DNA from: an uncultured Flaviramulus sp.
GTDB lineage: Bacteria > Bacteroidota > Bacteroidia > Flavobacteriales > Flavobacteriaceae
Length of the DNA: 64,000 bases
Assembly (NCBI GenBank): GCA_947501105.1
Contig: CANMUP010000003.1
Coordinates: forward strand, 682,001 to 746,000
Reading direction: 5' to 3'
The notes beneath the pieces are model-generated. The model had not been told where the DNA came from. It did not search any database and worked only from the letters and a program-made list of their open reading frames with translations. Both the position numbers and the translations under genes were made by a program. Below are positions 42,808-52,599 of this stretch, piece by piece. How positions within the stretch are numbered: the stretch's first letter is position 1; the number at the start of each line of letters is the position of its first letter.

Positions 42808-43773
42808 ATGGACACATTAAGAGGTTTAGGTGAGCTAGCATTAGGCTCTAGACTAAAAAGAGTAAGCGAATACATGATGAAGGAAACTCAAATAGTATAC
42901 GATTATTTTAATATAGATTTTGACCCTTACCTATTTCCAATATTTAAAATAATAATACATAAAGATGGGGTTACAAACACTGAAATACAAAGCGCTTTGC
43001 AATTTACACAGCCAGCGATAACGCAAGCAATTAACAAATTAAATAACAAAGGGTTAATATTATTTAAGTCTGATAAAATAGATAAAAGGAAAAAAATAAT
43101 TCATTTATCAAAAAAAGGAAAAGACTCAATAAAAAGATTGAAACCAATTTGGAAAAGTATAGATATAGTTATTAAAGAATACACTTTGGAGGCTTCAAGC
43201 TCTTTAATTGAGCATTTAAATTCTCTTGAAAACAAGCTAAATACTAAAAGCTTTAGTGACACAATAATTAAACATATTAAAATGAATACAACAAAAACAC
43301 AGGACATAGAAATTATTTCGTTTGAAAATCAATATTCAAAACACTTTTACGAACTAAATAGAGAGTGGTTACAAACTTATTTTTATGTAGAACCTTATGA
43401 TGAAGAGGTATTAAGTAAACCAGAAACTTATATAATAAATAAAGGCGGACACATCTTTTTCGCAAAACTAAACAACCAAGTTGTAGGTACTGTTGCATTA
43501 ATGCCTATTGGTAATGATGGCTTATTTGAACTAACTAAAATGGCGGTTTCGCCAGAAAGCAGAGGTTTAAAAATTGGGCAACAGCTGATGCAACACTGTA
43601 TTGATTTTGCAAAATCAATTGGATTACCAAAGCTTATACTCTACTCTAGTAGAAAACTTGAAAATGCTATTTATATTTATAGAAAATACGGATTTATTGA
43701 AATTCCAGCAGAATCAAACAGTCCTTATAAGCGTAGTGATATAAAAATGGAATTGGTTTTTAATCCGTCATAA
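42808..43773 (+). CDS. MarR-type regulator fused to a GNAT N-acetyltransferase
   Basis: 321 residues. Residues about 1-150 form a winged-helix MarR domain (NTEIQSALQFTQPAITQAINKLNNKGLI near 65), and residues 165-318 form a GNAT domain with the acetyl-CoA loop VSPESRGLKIGQQLM near 248. The two-part design is known in many bacteria. The first part would bind DNA and the second would acetylate an amine; whether acetylation controls DNA binding is unknown. It has its own promoter and convergent dnaK behind it. Confidence 0.88.
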   Translation: MDTLRGLGELALGSRLKRVSEYMMKETQIVYDYFNIDFDPYLFPIFKIIIHKDGVTNTEIQSALQFTQPAITQAINKLNNKGLILFKSDKIDKRKKIIHLSKKGKDSIKRLKPIWKSIDIVIKEYTLEASSSLIEHLNSLENKLNTKSFSDTIIKHIKMNTTKTQDIEIISFENQYSKHFYELNREWLQTYFYVEPYDEEVLSKPETYIINKGGHIFFAKLNNQVVGTVALMPIGNDGLFELTKMAVSPESRGLKIGQQLMQHCIDFAKSIGLPKLILYSSRKLENAIYIYRKYGFIEIPAESNSPYKRSDIKMELVFNPS

Positions 43774-43808
43774 ATCATTTGTTTTTGAGCATGACAACTA
43801 GATGAATA

Positions 43809-43842
43809 AAAAAACGCAACCTAAAAGGTTGCGTTTTTTACT
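43809..43842. terminator. Bidirectional terminator between the MarR-GNAT gene and dnaK
   Basis: AAAACGCAACCT and AGGTTGCGTTTT form a perfect stem with A and T runs either side, between convergent genes. Confidence 0.88.
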
Positions 43843-43862
43843 TTTTTATTAAGTATTATAAC

Positions 43863-45770
43863 TTATTTCACTTCTTCGAAGTCTACATCTTCCACATCAT
43901 TACCTTCAGCTTCTGCTTGCTCACCTGCGCCGGCATCTGGTCCTGGTTGAGCACCACCTTGTGCTTCAGCTTGTGCTTTGTACATTTCTTCAGAAGCTAC
44001 TTTCCAAGCTTCGTTTATTTTATCTAAGGCAGGTGTAATAACCTCTAAGTCCTTAGTTTCGTATGCTTTTTTCAATTCTTCTAAAGCGTCAACGATTGGT
44101 TGTTTTTTATCATCAGATAATTTATCACCAAACTCTTCTAATTGCTTTTCCGTTTGGAAAATCATAGAATCTGCTTCATTCAATTTTTGAGCACTTTCAA
44201 CTGCTGCTTTATCTGCTTCAGCATTAGCTTCAGCATCCGCTTTCATTTTTTGAATTTCCTCTTCAGTTAAACCAGAAGATGCTTCAATACGAATATCTTG
44301 TGTTTTATTTGTGGCTTTATCTGTTGCTGTTACGTGAATAATTCCGTTAGCATCAATATCAAAAGTCACTTCAATTTGAGGGGTTCCTCTTCTTGCTGGT
44401 GGAATACCATCTAAGTGAAAACGTCCAATAGTTTTATTATCAGCAGCCATAGCTCTTTCTCCTTGTAATACGTGAATCTCAACCGATGGTTGATTATCAG
44501 CAGCTGTAGAGAATACCTGCGATTTTTTAGTAGGAATCGTAGTATTCGCTTCAATAAGCTTTGTCATTACATTGCCCATCGTTTCAATACCAAGAGATAA
44601 AGGTGTAACATCTAATAATAATACATCTTTTACATCTCCGGTTAAAACACCACCTTGAATTCCTGCACCTAACGATACAACTTCATCAGGATTTACTCCT
44701 TTACTTGGTGTTTTTCCAAAGAATTTCTCAACTGCTTTTTGTACAGCAGGGATACGTGTAGAACCACCTACCAATATTACTTCATCAATATCGCTTTTTG
44801 ATAAACCTGCTGCTTTTAATGCAGATGCACAAGGCTCGATAGTACGTTTTACTAAATCGTCAATTAATTGCTCGAATTTAGAACGTGTTAATGTACGTAC
44901 TAAGTGCTTTGGTCCACTTGCAGTAGCTGTTATATATGGTAAGTTGATTTCTGTTTGCTCAGAAGATGATAATTCAATCTTAGCTTTTTCAGCAGCTTCT
45001 TTTAAACGTTGAAGAGACATTGGATCTTTTCTTAAATCCATGTTTTCTTCAGCTTTAAACTCATCAGCTAACCAATTAATTACTTTTTCATCTACATCGT
45101 CACCACCTAAGTGCGTATCTCCATCAGTAGATAATACTTCAAATACACCATCACCTAATTCAAGAATAGATACATCATGCGTTCCTCCACCAAAATCAAA
45201 AACTACTATTTTTTGGTCTGTACCTTTTTTGTCCATTCCATAAGCTAAAGCTGCAGCTGTAGGTTCGTTAATAATTCTACGAACTTTTAAACCTGCAATT
45301 TCACCAGCTTCTTTTGTAGCTTGACGTTGTGCATCGTTAAAATAAGCTGGTACAGTAATTACTGCTTCACTTACCGATGTTCCTAAATAATCTTCAGCCG
45401 TTTTCTTCATTTTTTGAAGAATCATAGCCGATAATTCTTGTGGTGTATATAAACGACCATCGATATCTACACGTGGCGTATCGTTGTCACCTTTTACTAC
45501 TGTATATGGTACACGTTCTGCTTCTTTTTTAGATTCAGAATATTTATTTCCCATAAAACGTTTAATAGAATAAACTGTTTTTGTTGGGTTTGTAACTGCT
45601 TGACGTTTTGCTGGGTCACCAACTTTAATTTCGCCTCCTTCAACAAAAGCGATAACCGATGGTGTAGTACGTTTACCTTCTGCGTTTGGGATAACAACTG
45701 GTTCGTTACCTTCCATTACAGAAACGCAAGAGTTTGTTGTTCCTAAATCGATTCCAATAATTTTACTCAT
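43863..45770 (-). CDS. dnaK: Chaperone protein DnaK (Hsp70)
   Basis: 635 residues, full length. The ATPase domain starts [15 protein letters not shown], with [14 protein letters not shown] near residue 195 and [11 protein letters not shown] near 338. The substrate domain follows from about 390 ([16 protein letters not shown]) and the helical lid ends in the acidic [14 protein letters not shown] tail. ATP-driven folding and disaggregation in the cytoplasm. DnaJ and GrpE are not adjacent. A 13-bp perfect palindrome lies 86 bp upstream (45856-45868), which may be a heat-stress operator. Confidence 0.97.
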   Translation of the reverse strand: MSKIIGIDLGTTNSCVSVMEGNEPVVIPNAEGKRTTPSVIAFVEGGEIKVGDPAKRQAVTNPTKTVYSIKRFMGNKYSESKKEAERVPYTVVKGDNDTPRVDIDGRLYTPQELSAMILQKMKKTAEDYLGTSVSEAVITVPAYFNDAQRQATKEAGEIAGLKVRRIINEPTAAALAYGMDKKGTDQKIVVFDFGGGTHDVSILELGDGVFEVLSTDGDTHLGGDDVDEKVINWLADEFKAEENMDLRKDPMSLQRLKEAAEKAKIELSSSEQTEINLPYITATASGPKHLVRTLTRSKFEQLIDDLVKRTIEPCASALKAAGLSKSDIDEVILVGGSTRIPAVQKAVEKFFGKTPSKGVNPDEVVSLGAGIQGGVLTGDVKDVLLLDVTPLSLGIETMGNVMTKLIEANTTIPTKKSQVFSTAADNQPSVEIHVLQGERAMAADNKTIGRFHLDGIPPARRGTPQIEVTFDIDANGIIHVTATDKATNKTQDIRIEASSGLTEEEIQKMKADAEANAEADKAAVESAQKLNEADSMIFQTEKQLEEFGDKLSDDKKQPIVDALEELKKAYETKDLEVITPALDKINEAWKVASEEMYKAQAEAQGGAQPGPDAGAGEQAEAEGNDVEDVDFEEVK

Positions 45771-45855
45771 AATATTTTTACTTTATAAATTGTGTTGAAT
45801 GTTCATTTTAAATTTCGAATTGTTAAAGTCAATGATTATGCCATTTGAATAATCC

Positions 45856-45868
45856 TGACACAGTGTCA
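45856..45868 (-). promoter_or_regulatory. Perfect palindrome upstream of dnaK
   Basis: TGACAC-A-GTGTCA, with 6-bp arms around one base. It lies 86 bp before the dnaK start. A regulator binding site is possible; the regulator is not identified. Confidence 0.4.
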
Positions 45869-45924
45869 TATTTCTTTAAGTTAGCAATAAACAGTCTTTA
45901 GTTTATAGTCTCTTTTCTTTTTTT

Positions 45925-46011
45925 GGCGCATCCCTAAAGGGTCGGGCTTTCCGCTAAAAGTTTTGGCTCGATGCTCGCCTCGCCAAAAGCTAACGCATCA
46001 ATCCCTTGCGC
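45925..46011. repeat. Flavobacterial GGGTCGGGCTTTCCGCT-type intergenic repeat
   Basis: A GC-richer block containing GGGTCGGGCTTTCCGCT, then TTTTGGC and GCCAAAA arms flanking an 18-base loop, then a CATCAATCCCTTGCG end. I recall very similar intergenic blocks in other Flavobacteriaceae. It has no coding potential. Confidence 0.6.
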
Positions 46012-46127
46012 ACTAGATTGCAGCTACAGTGATAAAATATAAAGCAATTTTCAAACTCTCAATACTTTGAGAAAAATCAAGCTTAAATCTTTTATCAAAT
46101 ACAGCTTTACAAGACCAAAAAACAATT

Positions 46128-46135
46128 TATATTTG
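46128..46135 (+). promoter_or_regulatory. Bacteroidota -7 box for sdaA
   Basis: TATATTTG fits TAnnTTTG and ends 22 nt before the ATG. Confidence 0.5.
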
Positions 46136-46157
46136 CCCAACTAAAACGATATAGTTA

Positions 46158-47579
46158 ATGGAATGTATTTCTGTTTTTGACATGTTAAAAATCGGCGTTG
46201 GTCCATCTAGCTCACATACCCTTGGACCTTGGCGAGCTGCCGAACGCTGGATTGAAGAATTAAAAGCCGAAAATAAATTTGATACTGTTGAAAATATATC
46301 GGTAGACCTTTATGGCTCTTTATCTTTAACAGGAAAAGGGCATGCCACAGATTATGCAGTGATGCTTGGATTAAGTGGAGCTAATCCTGAAACCATTCCT
46401 ACGGCTGATATTGATGAAATAATTACTACCATAAAAAACACTAAAGAGATACACTTTAATGGTGAGAAATCTTTAGTATTTCACCCAGAAACTGACATTG
46501 TCTTTAATAAAAAGTTTTTACCGTTTCATTCTAACGGAATGACCTTTACAGCTTTTATTAATGGGAAGAAATTAAAATCAACCTTCTACTCTATCGGTGG
46601 TGGATTTGTAGTAAAAGAAGAGTTGAAAAACTCAAAGAAAAATTTTGAAATTAAATGTTCGTTTCCTTATCCAGTAGATAAAGGAATTGAACTTTTGAAA
46701 TTTTGTTCTCATTTAAACAAACCCATTTCTGGAGTTGTTTTAGAAAATGAAAAATCCATTCGTTCAGAAAAGGAAATTGATTCTGAGTTGAAGCGTATTT
46801 GGGACACCATGTTAGAATGCATGTATATAGGTTGCCATACAGAAGGTAATCTACCTGGTGGACTAAATGTAAGACGTCGAGCTTATGATATGCATCATAG
46901 CTTAAAAGGAGAATCTCCATATTCTAATCCAGTGGAGTGGATTTATGCCATTAGAAATACAGAAGTTAAATTTAGACAAATATTAAAATGGGTAAGCTGT
47001 TTTGCACTATCGGTAAACGAAGTTAATGCTTCTTTAGGTCGTGTGGTTACCGCACCAACTAACGGAAGTGCTGGAGTAATCCCAGCAGTACTCATGTATT
47101 ACCTTGTTATTGAAAATCACGATGGTAATTTCGAAGACATAAAACGTTTTTTATTAGTTGCTGGAGAAATAGGAAGCATCTTTAAAAAAGGAGCAACCAT
47201 TAGTGCTGCAATGGGTGGTTGTCAAGCCGAAATTGGTGTCTCTTCTGCTATGGCAGCAGGGGCGCTTACTGAATTACTTGGTGGTACACCAGAACAAGTT
47301 CTGGTAGCTTCAGAAATTGCTATGGAGCATCACCTAGGTTTAACCTGCGACCCTATAGGTGGGCTGGTTCAAATACCTTGTATAGAGCGTAATGCTATGG
47401 GAGCTATTAAAGCTATTAATGCTGCCGAACTTGCATTAGATACTAATCCGGAAAATGTAAAAGTACCACTAGATAAAGTGATAAACACCATGTGGGAAAC
47501 CGCAAAAGATATGAATACGAAGTACAAAGAAACAAGCGAAGGTGGTTTAGCTGTTAGTGTAAATATGGCGGATTGTTAG
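46158..47579 (+). CDS. sdaA: L-serine ammonia-lyase, iron-sulfur dependent
   Basis: 473 residues, single-chain form with beta and alpha domains joined. [15 protein letters not shown] near residue 16 opens the substrate domain, and [15 protein letters not shown] near 303 and [21 protein letters not shown] near 395 carry cluster-binding Cys and the phosphate-like loop. It turns L-serine into pyruvate and ammonia using a labile 4Fe-4S cluster. It is monocistronic. Confidence 0.94.
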   Translation: MECISVFDMLKIGVGPSSSHTLGPWRAAERWIEELKAENKFDTVENISVDLYGSLSLTGKGHATDYAVMLGLSGANPETIPTADIDEIITTIKNTKEIHFNGEKSLVFHPETDIVFNKKFLPFHSNGMTFTAFINGKKLKSTFYSIGGGFVVKEELKNSKKNFEIKCSFPYPVDKGIELLKFCSHLNKPISGVVLENEKSIRSEKEIDSELKRIWDTMLECMYIGCHTEGNLPGGLNVRRRAYDMHHSLKGESPYSNPVEWIYAIRNTEVKFRQILKWVSCFALSVNEVNASLGRVVTAPTNGSAGVIPAVLMYYLVIENHDGNFEDIKRFLLVAGEIGSIFKKGATISAAMGGCQAEIGVSSAMAAGALTELLGGTPEQVLVASEIAMEHHLGLTCDPIGGLVQIPCIERNAMGAIKAINAAELALDTNPENVKVPLDKVINTMWETAKDMNTKYKETSEGGLAVSVNMADC

Positions 47580-47684
47580 TTCTTTGTTTTTACTTTGCTT
47601 TGCACAATTAATTAAGCCCGATTTTGTCAAAAAAAAATAGCTAAATTCCTTTAACAATCGATAAAGTTTATTGAAATGGAGCTT

Positions 47685-47692
47685 TATCTTTG
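47685..47692 (+). promoter_or_regulatory. Bacteroidota -7 box for the serine hydrolase gene
   Basis: TATCTTTG matches TAnnTTTG, ending 32 nt before the ATG. A TTG is 11 bp upstream, too close to be a -33 element. Confidence 0.45.
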
Positions 47693-47724
47693 CATTGTCA
47701 ACATATAAAAAAACTTAATAAAAA

Positions 47725-48840
47725 ATGAATAAACACATTGCACAATCAATTTTGCTAATAATCTACTTCTGCTTTATTTCAAGTTGCAAGCAGCAATCAA
47801 ATATTAATGGAGAGGGAACTATTTATGATAAAACAGATAATTATGTAAAAAAAATGATGGACAGCCTCGATATTGTTGGGCTTAATTACGGTGTGCTTAT
47901 AGATGGTAAAGTGATGCACAAAAAGGCAATGGGCTTTGCTAATTTAGAACATAAGGTTTCAATGACGCAAAACAAGTTGTTTGCAGTAGCATCCATGTCA
48001 AAATTATTTAGCTCTACAGCTTTGCATCGATTATTAAAAGATAATAATCGAAATGTCGATGAAACTGTAGGTGAATTTCTTCCTAATAGAAAAGACTTAC
48101 CAGAATCATGGAGAATTTTGACCTTAAAAAATTTATTAAGTCATAGTTCAGGAATACCAGATCAAATAGATTACCAGATATATTTAGCTCCAGAAAATGA
48201 AGAAGTTGTTATTGAGGCGCTAAAAGACAAACCATTTACCTCGGTACCTGGCGAAACAACCAAATACAACGCAACGGGTTTTATGCTTGTTCTTATGATT
48301 ATTGAGGAGGTAGCCGGACAGGACTTTGAAACTTATATGCAAAAAGAATATTTTGATCAATTTAATTTAGCTAAAGCCAACTATGGTGGGTTTAAAAAAT
48401 TTGTACCTAATAGGGTTAAAAGCTATAGAATGGTTGGTGAGGACTTGGAAATGTTTCCTCTAAATTATGCTCCTCCAATGTATGCTGCTGCTGGATTGAA
48501 TATCAATATGGATGAATTAATAGTATGGACTCAAGCTGTATTGGATGAAAAAATTGTTAGCAAAGAAGCATTATCAAATATTTGGAATCCGGTAGTTCTA
48601 AACAATGGCAAACCTGGTTTTTTTGGTTTGGGCTGGGAAACCTACGAATTAGAAAATGGAATTTGGATGACTGGTCATGGTGGAGCCGGTATATCTACTA
48701 TAAGACACTATTGGAAAGAAAACTCTAAAGAAACTGTTACAATTATTTTATTGACAAATGGAGCGAGAAACTGGGTAAATTCCCCAGATGAAGTTAATAT
48801 GGGAATCGCCAATTATTTTATGCCAGGAATTGTTGATTAA
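47725..48840 (+). CDS. Serine hydrolase, beta-lactamase/class C family, lipoprotein
   Basis: 371 residues. A lipobox (FISSC) anchors the protein by Cys near residue 20. The SxxK active site is SMSK near residue 93, the YxN-type motif is YNATGF near 185, and a C-terminal HGGAG (position near 320) replaces the KTG triad. Family members are penicillin-binding-like peptidases, esterases or amidases. The enzyme should act at the outer membrane or periplasm. There is no reason to call it an antibiotic-resistance gene. Confidence 0.85.
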   Translation: MNKHIAQSILLIIYFCFISSCKQQSNINGEGTIYDKTDNYVKKMMDSLDIVGLNYGVLIDGKVMHKKAMGFANLEHKVSMTQNKLFAVASMSKLFSSTALHRLLKDNNRNVDETVGEFLPNRKDLPESWRILTLKNLLSHSSGIPDQIDYQIYLAPENEEVVIEALKDKPFTSVPGETTKYNATGFMLVLMIIEEVAGQDFETYMQKEYFDQFNLAKANYGGFKKFVPNRVKSYRMVGEDLEMFPLNYAPPMYAAAGLNINMDELIVWTQAVLDEKIVSKEALSNIWNPVVLNNGKPGFFGLGWETYELENGIWMTGHGGAGISTIRHYWKENSKETVTIILLTNGARNWVNSPDEVNMGIANYFMPGIVD

Positions 48841-49008
48841 AAATAAAAAATGATTAAACAACAACTTGTATAATTCAATGCGCCTCACTTCGCTTTCAAA
48901 AAATCTTCGTTGCTGAGCAATGGGTTTCTTTCTTTTTACTAACTTATTGCTCAACGTAACAAACCATAAACAAACTCACTCAAATTCTTTCTTAAAAAGT
49001 GTTCTGTA

Positions 49009-49473
49009 CTAACCCTCTTGACACCCTTTTTTTCTTCGGGTATCAATAAGGTAAATAATTTTCCAATTCTCTCCGTCTTTAAATAGCTGAAATGAATTAA
49101 CTCCACAATGAAGAAACTCATCATTAAGCCAAAATTCATAAGGTGTCCAGGCATTAGCCATATTACCATCAACCTGAATACTATATCCAAGTAAGCGTTC
49201 ATCCCATTTTTGATCATTAGATCTTGTGGCAATAGCATTTAATAGCTTAGAAACATCTCCGTCATTTCTTAAAATATCTTTTCCCTCTTTATTTTTAAAT
49301 GCCGTTTGTAATACAACTTTATCTGCCAAAACAGATTTCATTAAAGTTGTATCACCTTTATGAAATCCTTCAAAAAAAGTATCTACAGTAGCTTTAACTT
49401 GCGTTTTTTCATTGCTTTGACCAAAAACAGTCGATGTTATTAAAATTGCTAAATAAAATATTACTCGTGCCAT
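49009..49473 (-). CDS. Secreted SnoaL/NTF2-like domain protein
   Basis: 154 residues. A signal peptide (VIFYLAILITSTVFGQ) leads to a DUF4440/SnoaL-type fold: VKATVDTFFEGFHKGDTTLMKSVLAD near residue 27, ANAWTPYEFWLND near 110 and GVNSFQLFKDGENWKIIYLIDTRRK near the C-terminus. The fold is a cone-shaped alpha/beta barrel used for many small-molecule tasks. Function is unknown. It is convergent with the serine hydrolase across a 170-bp gap that is slightly GC-richer and has no other gene. Confidence 0.8.
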   Translation of the reverse strand: MARVIFYLAILITSTVFGQSNEKTQVKATVDTFFEGFHKGDTTLMKSVLADKVVLQTAFKNKEGKDILRNDGDVSKLLNAIATRSNDQKWDERLLGYSIQVDGNMANAWTPYEFWLNDEFLHCGVNSFQLFKDGENWKIIYLIDTRRKKGCQEG

Positions 49474-49594
49474 AAATAAAAGTTTTAATCTAAATTAGTT
49501 TATAATCATTATTCTCAATACCACTTAAAGAAAAGTTTAACAGTATATACTTATTTCACTATTTTTACAAACTATCAAAATAAAGAACTTAAAA

Positions 49595-50413
49595 ATGTCT
49601 ACAGCTAAAAAAGAATACAAACGCGTTACAGTAAAAACATTGGTTGATATGAAAGCTAATGGCGAAAAAATATCAATGCTTACTGCTTACGATTATACCA
49701 TGGCAAAAATTGTTGATGGTGCGGGAATTGATGTTATTCTTGTTGGCGATTCGGCTAGTAATGTTATGGCCGGTCATGAAACTACATTACCTATTACACT
49801 AGACCAGATGATATATCATGCATCTTCTGTAATTAGAGCTATTGATAGATGCCTAGTAGTTGTTGATTTACCTTTTGGAAGCTACCAAAGTGACCCTAAG
49901 GAGGCGCTGCGCTCAGCTATTAGAATTATGAAAGAATGTGGTGCGCATTCTGTTAAAATGGAAGGTGGACGCGAAATAAAAGAATCTATAAAACGTATTT
50001 TAAATGCTGGTATCCCTGTTATGGGACATTTGGGTTTAACACCACAATCTATATATAAATTTGGTACTTACACCGTTCGAGCCAAAGAAGAACAAGAAGC
50101 TGCAGATTTAATTGATGATGCTAAAATGTTAGAAAAAATTGGCTGTTTTGCAATTGTACTCGAAAAAATACCTGCAAAGCTTGCTAAACAAGTGGCCGAA
50201 AGCGTGAGCATCCCTATTATTGGCATTGGTGCTGGAAATGGTGTTGACGGACAAGTTTTAGTGCTACATGATATGCTAGGGATGACTCATGAGTTTAATC
50301 CGCGTTTTTTACGTAGATATATGAATCTTTATGAAGATATGACTACTGCAATTTCTCAATATGTTGATGATGTAAAATCACTAGATTTTCCAAAAGACAG
50401 TGAACAGTATTAA
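49595..50413 (+). CDS. panB: 3-methyl-2-oxobutanoate hydroxymethyltransferase
   Basis: 272 residues, full length. It makes ketopantoate from ketoisovalerate and methylenetetrahydrofolate, the first step of pantothenate synthesis. Features: [14 protein letters not shown] near residue 28, [19 protein letters not shown] (Mg and substrate loop) near 50, VKMEGG near 119, and [21 protein letters not shown] near 208. The downstream pseudouridine synthase gene is on the same strand about 100 bp later. Confidence 0.96.
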   Translation: MSTAKKEYKRVTVKTLVDMKANGEKISMLTAYDYTMAKIVDGAGIDVILVGDSASNVMAGHETTLPITLDQMIYHASSVIRAIDRCLVVVDLPFGSYQSDPKEALRSAIRIMKECGAHSVKMEGGREIKESIKRILNAGIPVMGHLGLTPQSIYKFGTYTVRAKEEQEAADLIDDAKMLEKIGCFAIVLEKIPAKLAKQVAESVSIPIIGIGAGNGVDGQVLVLHDMLGMTHEFNPRFLRRYMNLYEDMTTAISQYVDDVKSLDFPKDSEQY

Positions 50414-50508
50414 TTCCAGTAAGCAAAATATTTGTGTATTAGTGGCTAAAAAAACTCTATCTAACATATCTAAAGAAAGCTCTGTCTAACAAGTCTAACA
50501 TATCTAAA
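50414..50508. repeat. TCTAAC-rich spacer between panB and the RluA-type gene
   Basis: A run of imperfect TCTAACA and CATATCTAA units fills about 70 bp (roughly 50455-50530). It continues into the point where the RluA-type protein should begin and leaves no ATG, GTG or TTG in frame. Confidence 0.6.
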
Positions 50509-51195
50509 ATCCTATCCAACAAATCTAACTTACAAGTTATTTACGAAGACAATCATATCATTATTGTAAATAAACGTGTTGGAGATATTGTTCAAGGAGA
50601 TAAAACGGGTGACAAGCCTTTAAGTGACGTTGTTAAGGCTTATATTAAAGACAAATACAATAAACCAGGAAATGTTTATTTAGGTACGGTGCATCGATTA
50701 GACCGACCAACTTCGGGCTTAGTTATTTTTGCCAAAACAAGTAAGGTTTTACCAAGGCTTAATAAATTATTTGTTTCAAAAGATATTAGTAAAACCTATT
50801 GGGCCGTTGTTAAAAATGAACCTCAAAAAAAAGAAGACACTCTTATTAATTGGTTAAAGAAGAATCCCAAAAACAATAAATCATTTGCATATTTTAAAGA
50901 AGTAAATGATAGTAAAAAAGCCATTCTTCACTATAAAACAATAAAGAAGCTAGATAATTATTTTTTATTAGAAATTCAATTAGAAACAGGGAGGCATCAC
51001 CAAATACGAAGTCAATTATCAACCATTGGCAGTCCAATTAAAGGAGATTTAAAATACGGTTTTGATAGAAGTAATAAAGATGCTGGTATTCATTTACATG
51101 CTAGAGCTATTGAGTTTATCCATCCTGTGTCAAAAAAACCAATTCATATTACTGCACCTTTACCAAATGATGCTATTTGGAATGCTTGCCTTTAA
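50509..51195 (+). CDS. RluA-family RNA pseudouridine synthase, start codon unclear
   Basis: Family homology extends upstream to NLQVIYEDNHIIIVNKRVGDIVQ, beginning at about 50527. The first standard start, GTG at 50689, would remove about 55 residues including the first strands of the catalytic domain. In-frame ATA, ATC and CTG triplets lie at 50500, 50509 and 50482; I chose 50509 for the extent shown. The catalytic Asp is in HRLDRPTSGLVIF, and the C-terminal RHHQIRSQL is also typical. It isomerises uridine in rRNA or tRNA. The aldehyde dehydrogenase gene follows after 24 bp. Confidence 0.78.
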   Translation: MLSNKSNLQVIYEDNHIIIVNKRVGDIVQGDKTGDKPLSDVVKAYIKDKYNKPGNVYLGTVHRLDRPTSGLVIFAKTSKVLPRLNKLFVSKDISKTYWAVVKNEPQKKEDTLINWLKKNPKNNKSFAYFKEVNDSKKAILHYKTIKKLDNYFLLEIQLETGRHHQIRSQLSTIGSPIKGDLKYGFDRSNKDAGIHLHARAIEFIHPVSKKPIHITAPLPNDAIWNACL

Positions 51196-51219
51196 AATGT
51201 TATATTTATATAAAAAAAG

Positions 51220-52599
51220 TTGAATACAATCCCCAAATTACTAGCTGAACAAAGAGCCTTTTTTAAGACTCAAAAAACTAAGGACATCAATTATAGAATT
51301 GGTCTTCTAAAACAGTTAAAAGCTGAGATAGAAGCAAATGAACAGGCCATTTATGATGCTCTAAAAGCAGATTTTAATAAATCAGAGTTTGAAACATTTA
51401 TAAGTGAATTTGGCTTGGTAAGTTCTGAACTTAATTTAGTTTTAAAAAACCTAAAACGTTGGGTTAAGCCAAAACGAATTAAATCGTCAATGCTTACCTT
51501 TCCTTCTAAAAGCTATATTTATAAAGAACCTTTTGGCAGTGTTTTAGTTATAGCGCCTTGGAACTACCCTTTCCTTTTGGCTATAGAACCTGTTATTATG
51601 GCTATTGCAGCCGGAAATACGGTTATTTTAAAACCTAGCGAACTTACCAGTAACACATCACAATTAATCACTAATATTATTGAAAAAGTATTCCCAAAAT
51701 CTTATGTAGCTAGTGTGCAAGGTGGTGTTGATGTTGCTACAGAATTACTTGATCAAAGGTGGGATTATATTTTTTTTACTGGGAGTGTCCCAGTTGGAAA
51801 AATAATAGCAAAAACAGCTGCTAAACACTTAACTCCTGTTACGCTTGAGTTAGGAGGAAAATCACCTTGTATTATTGATGATTCTGCTGATGTTGCACTC
51901 GTTGCAAGACGATTAACCTGGGGTAAATTTTTAAACGCAGGTCAAACCTGTATTGCTCCAGATTATCTTATTGTAAAATCAAATATTAAGCAACAATTAA
52001 TTGAAGCCTTAAAAGCCGAAATAACAAAAAGATATGGTGAAGACCCAGAGAAATCAGTAGACTTACCAAGAATAATTAACAAGAAAAACACATTACGATT
52101 AGCAAAAATGCTCGAAGATGTTAATGTTATTTTTGGTGGTACTATTAATGAAGATTCTAGATACTGTGCTCCTACTTTAGTAGATGAACCAAATTTAACT
52201 AGTGCCATGATGCAGGATGAAATATTTGGACCTATTTTACCAATACTGTCTTATGACACCGAAAAAGATATAGAAACAATCATTTGGAGTTTTGAGAAAC
52301 CTTTATCTCTATATGTTTTCTCAAACACGAAGTCTTTTATTAAACAAATACTTAGTAAATACAGCTTTGGTGGCGGGGCAATTAATGACCCGTTAATTCA
52401 ATTTGGAAACCACAGGTTACCTTTTGGTGGTGTTGGAGCAAGTGGTATGGGTGCTTATCATGGAAAACTAGGTTTTGATGCGTTTTCGCATAATAAATCT
52501 ATTATAAAACGTGGAAATTGGATTGACCCTTCTATTAGATATGCACCGTATAAAGGAAAACTTAAGCTTATTAAAAAAATGTTTAAGTGGTTTTCTTAA
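51220..52599 (+). CDS. Aldehyde dehydrogenase (NAD(P)+)
   Basis: 459 residues from a TTG start at 51220; no ATG lies in frame nearby. Features: APWNYPFLLAIEPVIMAIAAGNTVILKPSE near residue 110, FTGSVPVGKIIAKTAA near 187, catalytic Glu in LELGGKSPCI, and nucleophile Cys244 in NAGQTCIAPDY. It belongs to the class 3 group that includes fatty and aromatic aldehyde dehydrogenases and coniferyl aldehyde dehydrogenase, and it has a hydrophobic basic tail. It follows the RluA-type gene closely and its stop abuts the convergent histidine-kinase gene. Confidence 0.9.
   Translation: MNTIPKLLAEQRAFFKTQKTKDINYRIGLLKQLKAEIEANEQAIYDALKADFNKSEFETFISEFGLVSSELNLVLKNLKRWVKPKRIKSSMLTFPSKSYIYKEPFGSVLVIAPWNYPFLLAIEPVIMAIAAGNTVILKPSELTSNTSQLITNIIEKVFPKSYVASVQGGVDVATELLDQRWDYIFFTGSVPVGKIIAKTAAKHLTPVTLELGGKSPCIIDDSADVALVARRLTWGKFLNAGQTCIAPDYLIVKSNIKQQLIEALKAEITKRYGEDPEKSVDLPRIINKKNTLRLAKMLEDVNVIFGGTINEDSRYCAPTLVDEPNLTSAMMQDEIFGPILPILSYDTEKDIETIIWSFEKPLSLYVFSNTKSFIKQILSKYSFGGGAINDPLIQFGNHRLPFGGVGASGMGAYHGKLGFDAFSHNKSIIKRGNWIDPSIRYAPYKGKLKLIKKMFKWFS

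Larger units (their letters stand above)
45771..46157. other. Spacer between dnaK and sdaA
   Basis: 387 bp without a gene. Contains the palindrome at 45856-45868, a higher-GC repeat-like block at 45925-46011 and the sdaA -7 box at 46128-46135. Confidence 0.65.

Noticed and set aside
47725-48840. Antibiotic-resistance beta-lactamase
   Set aside because: Has the SxxK fold but the final KTG motif is HGG, which is usual for esterase or peptidase members; no resistance context.
48951-49238. Minus-strand open frame overlapping the SnoaL-like gene
   Set aside because: Out-of-frame; the SnoaL-like frame has a signal peptide and domain motifs.
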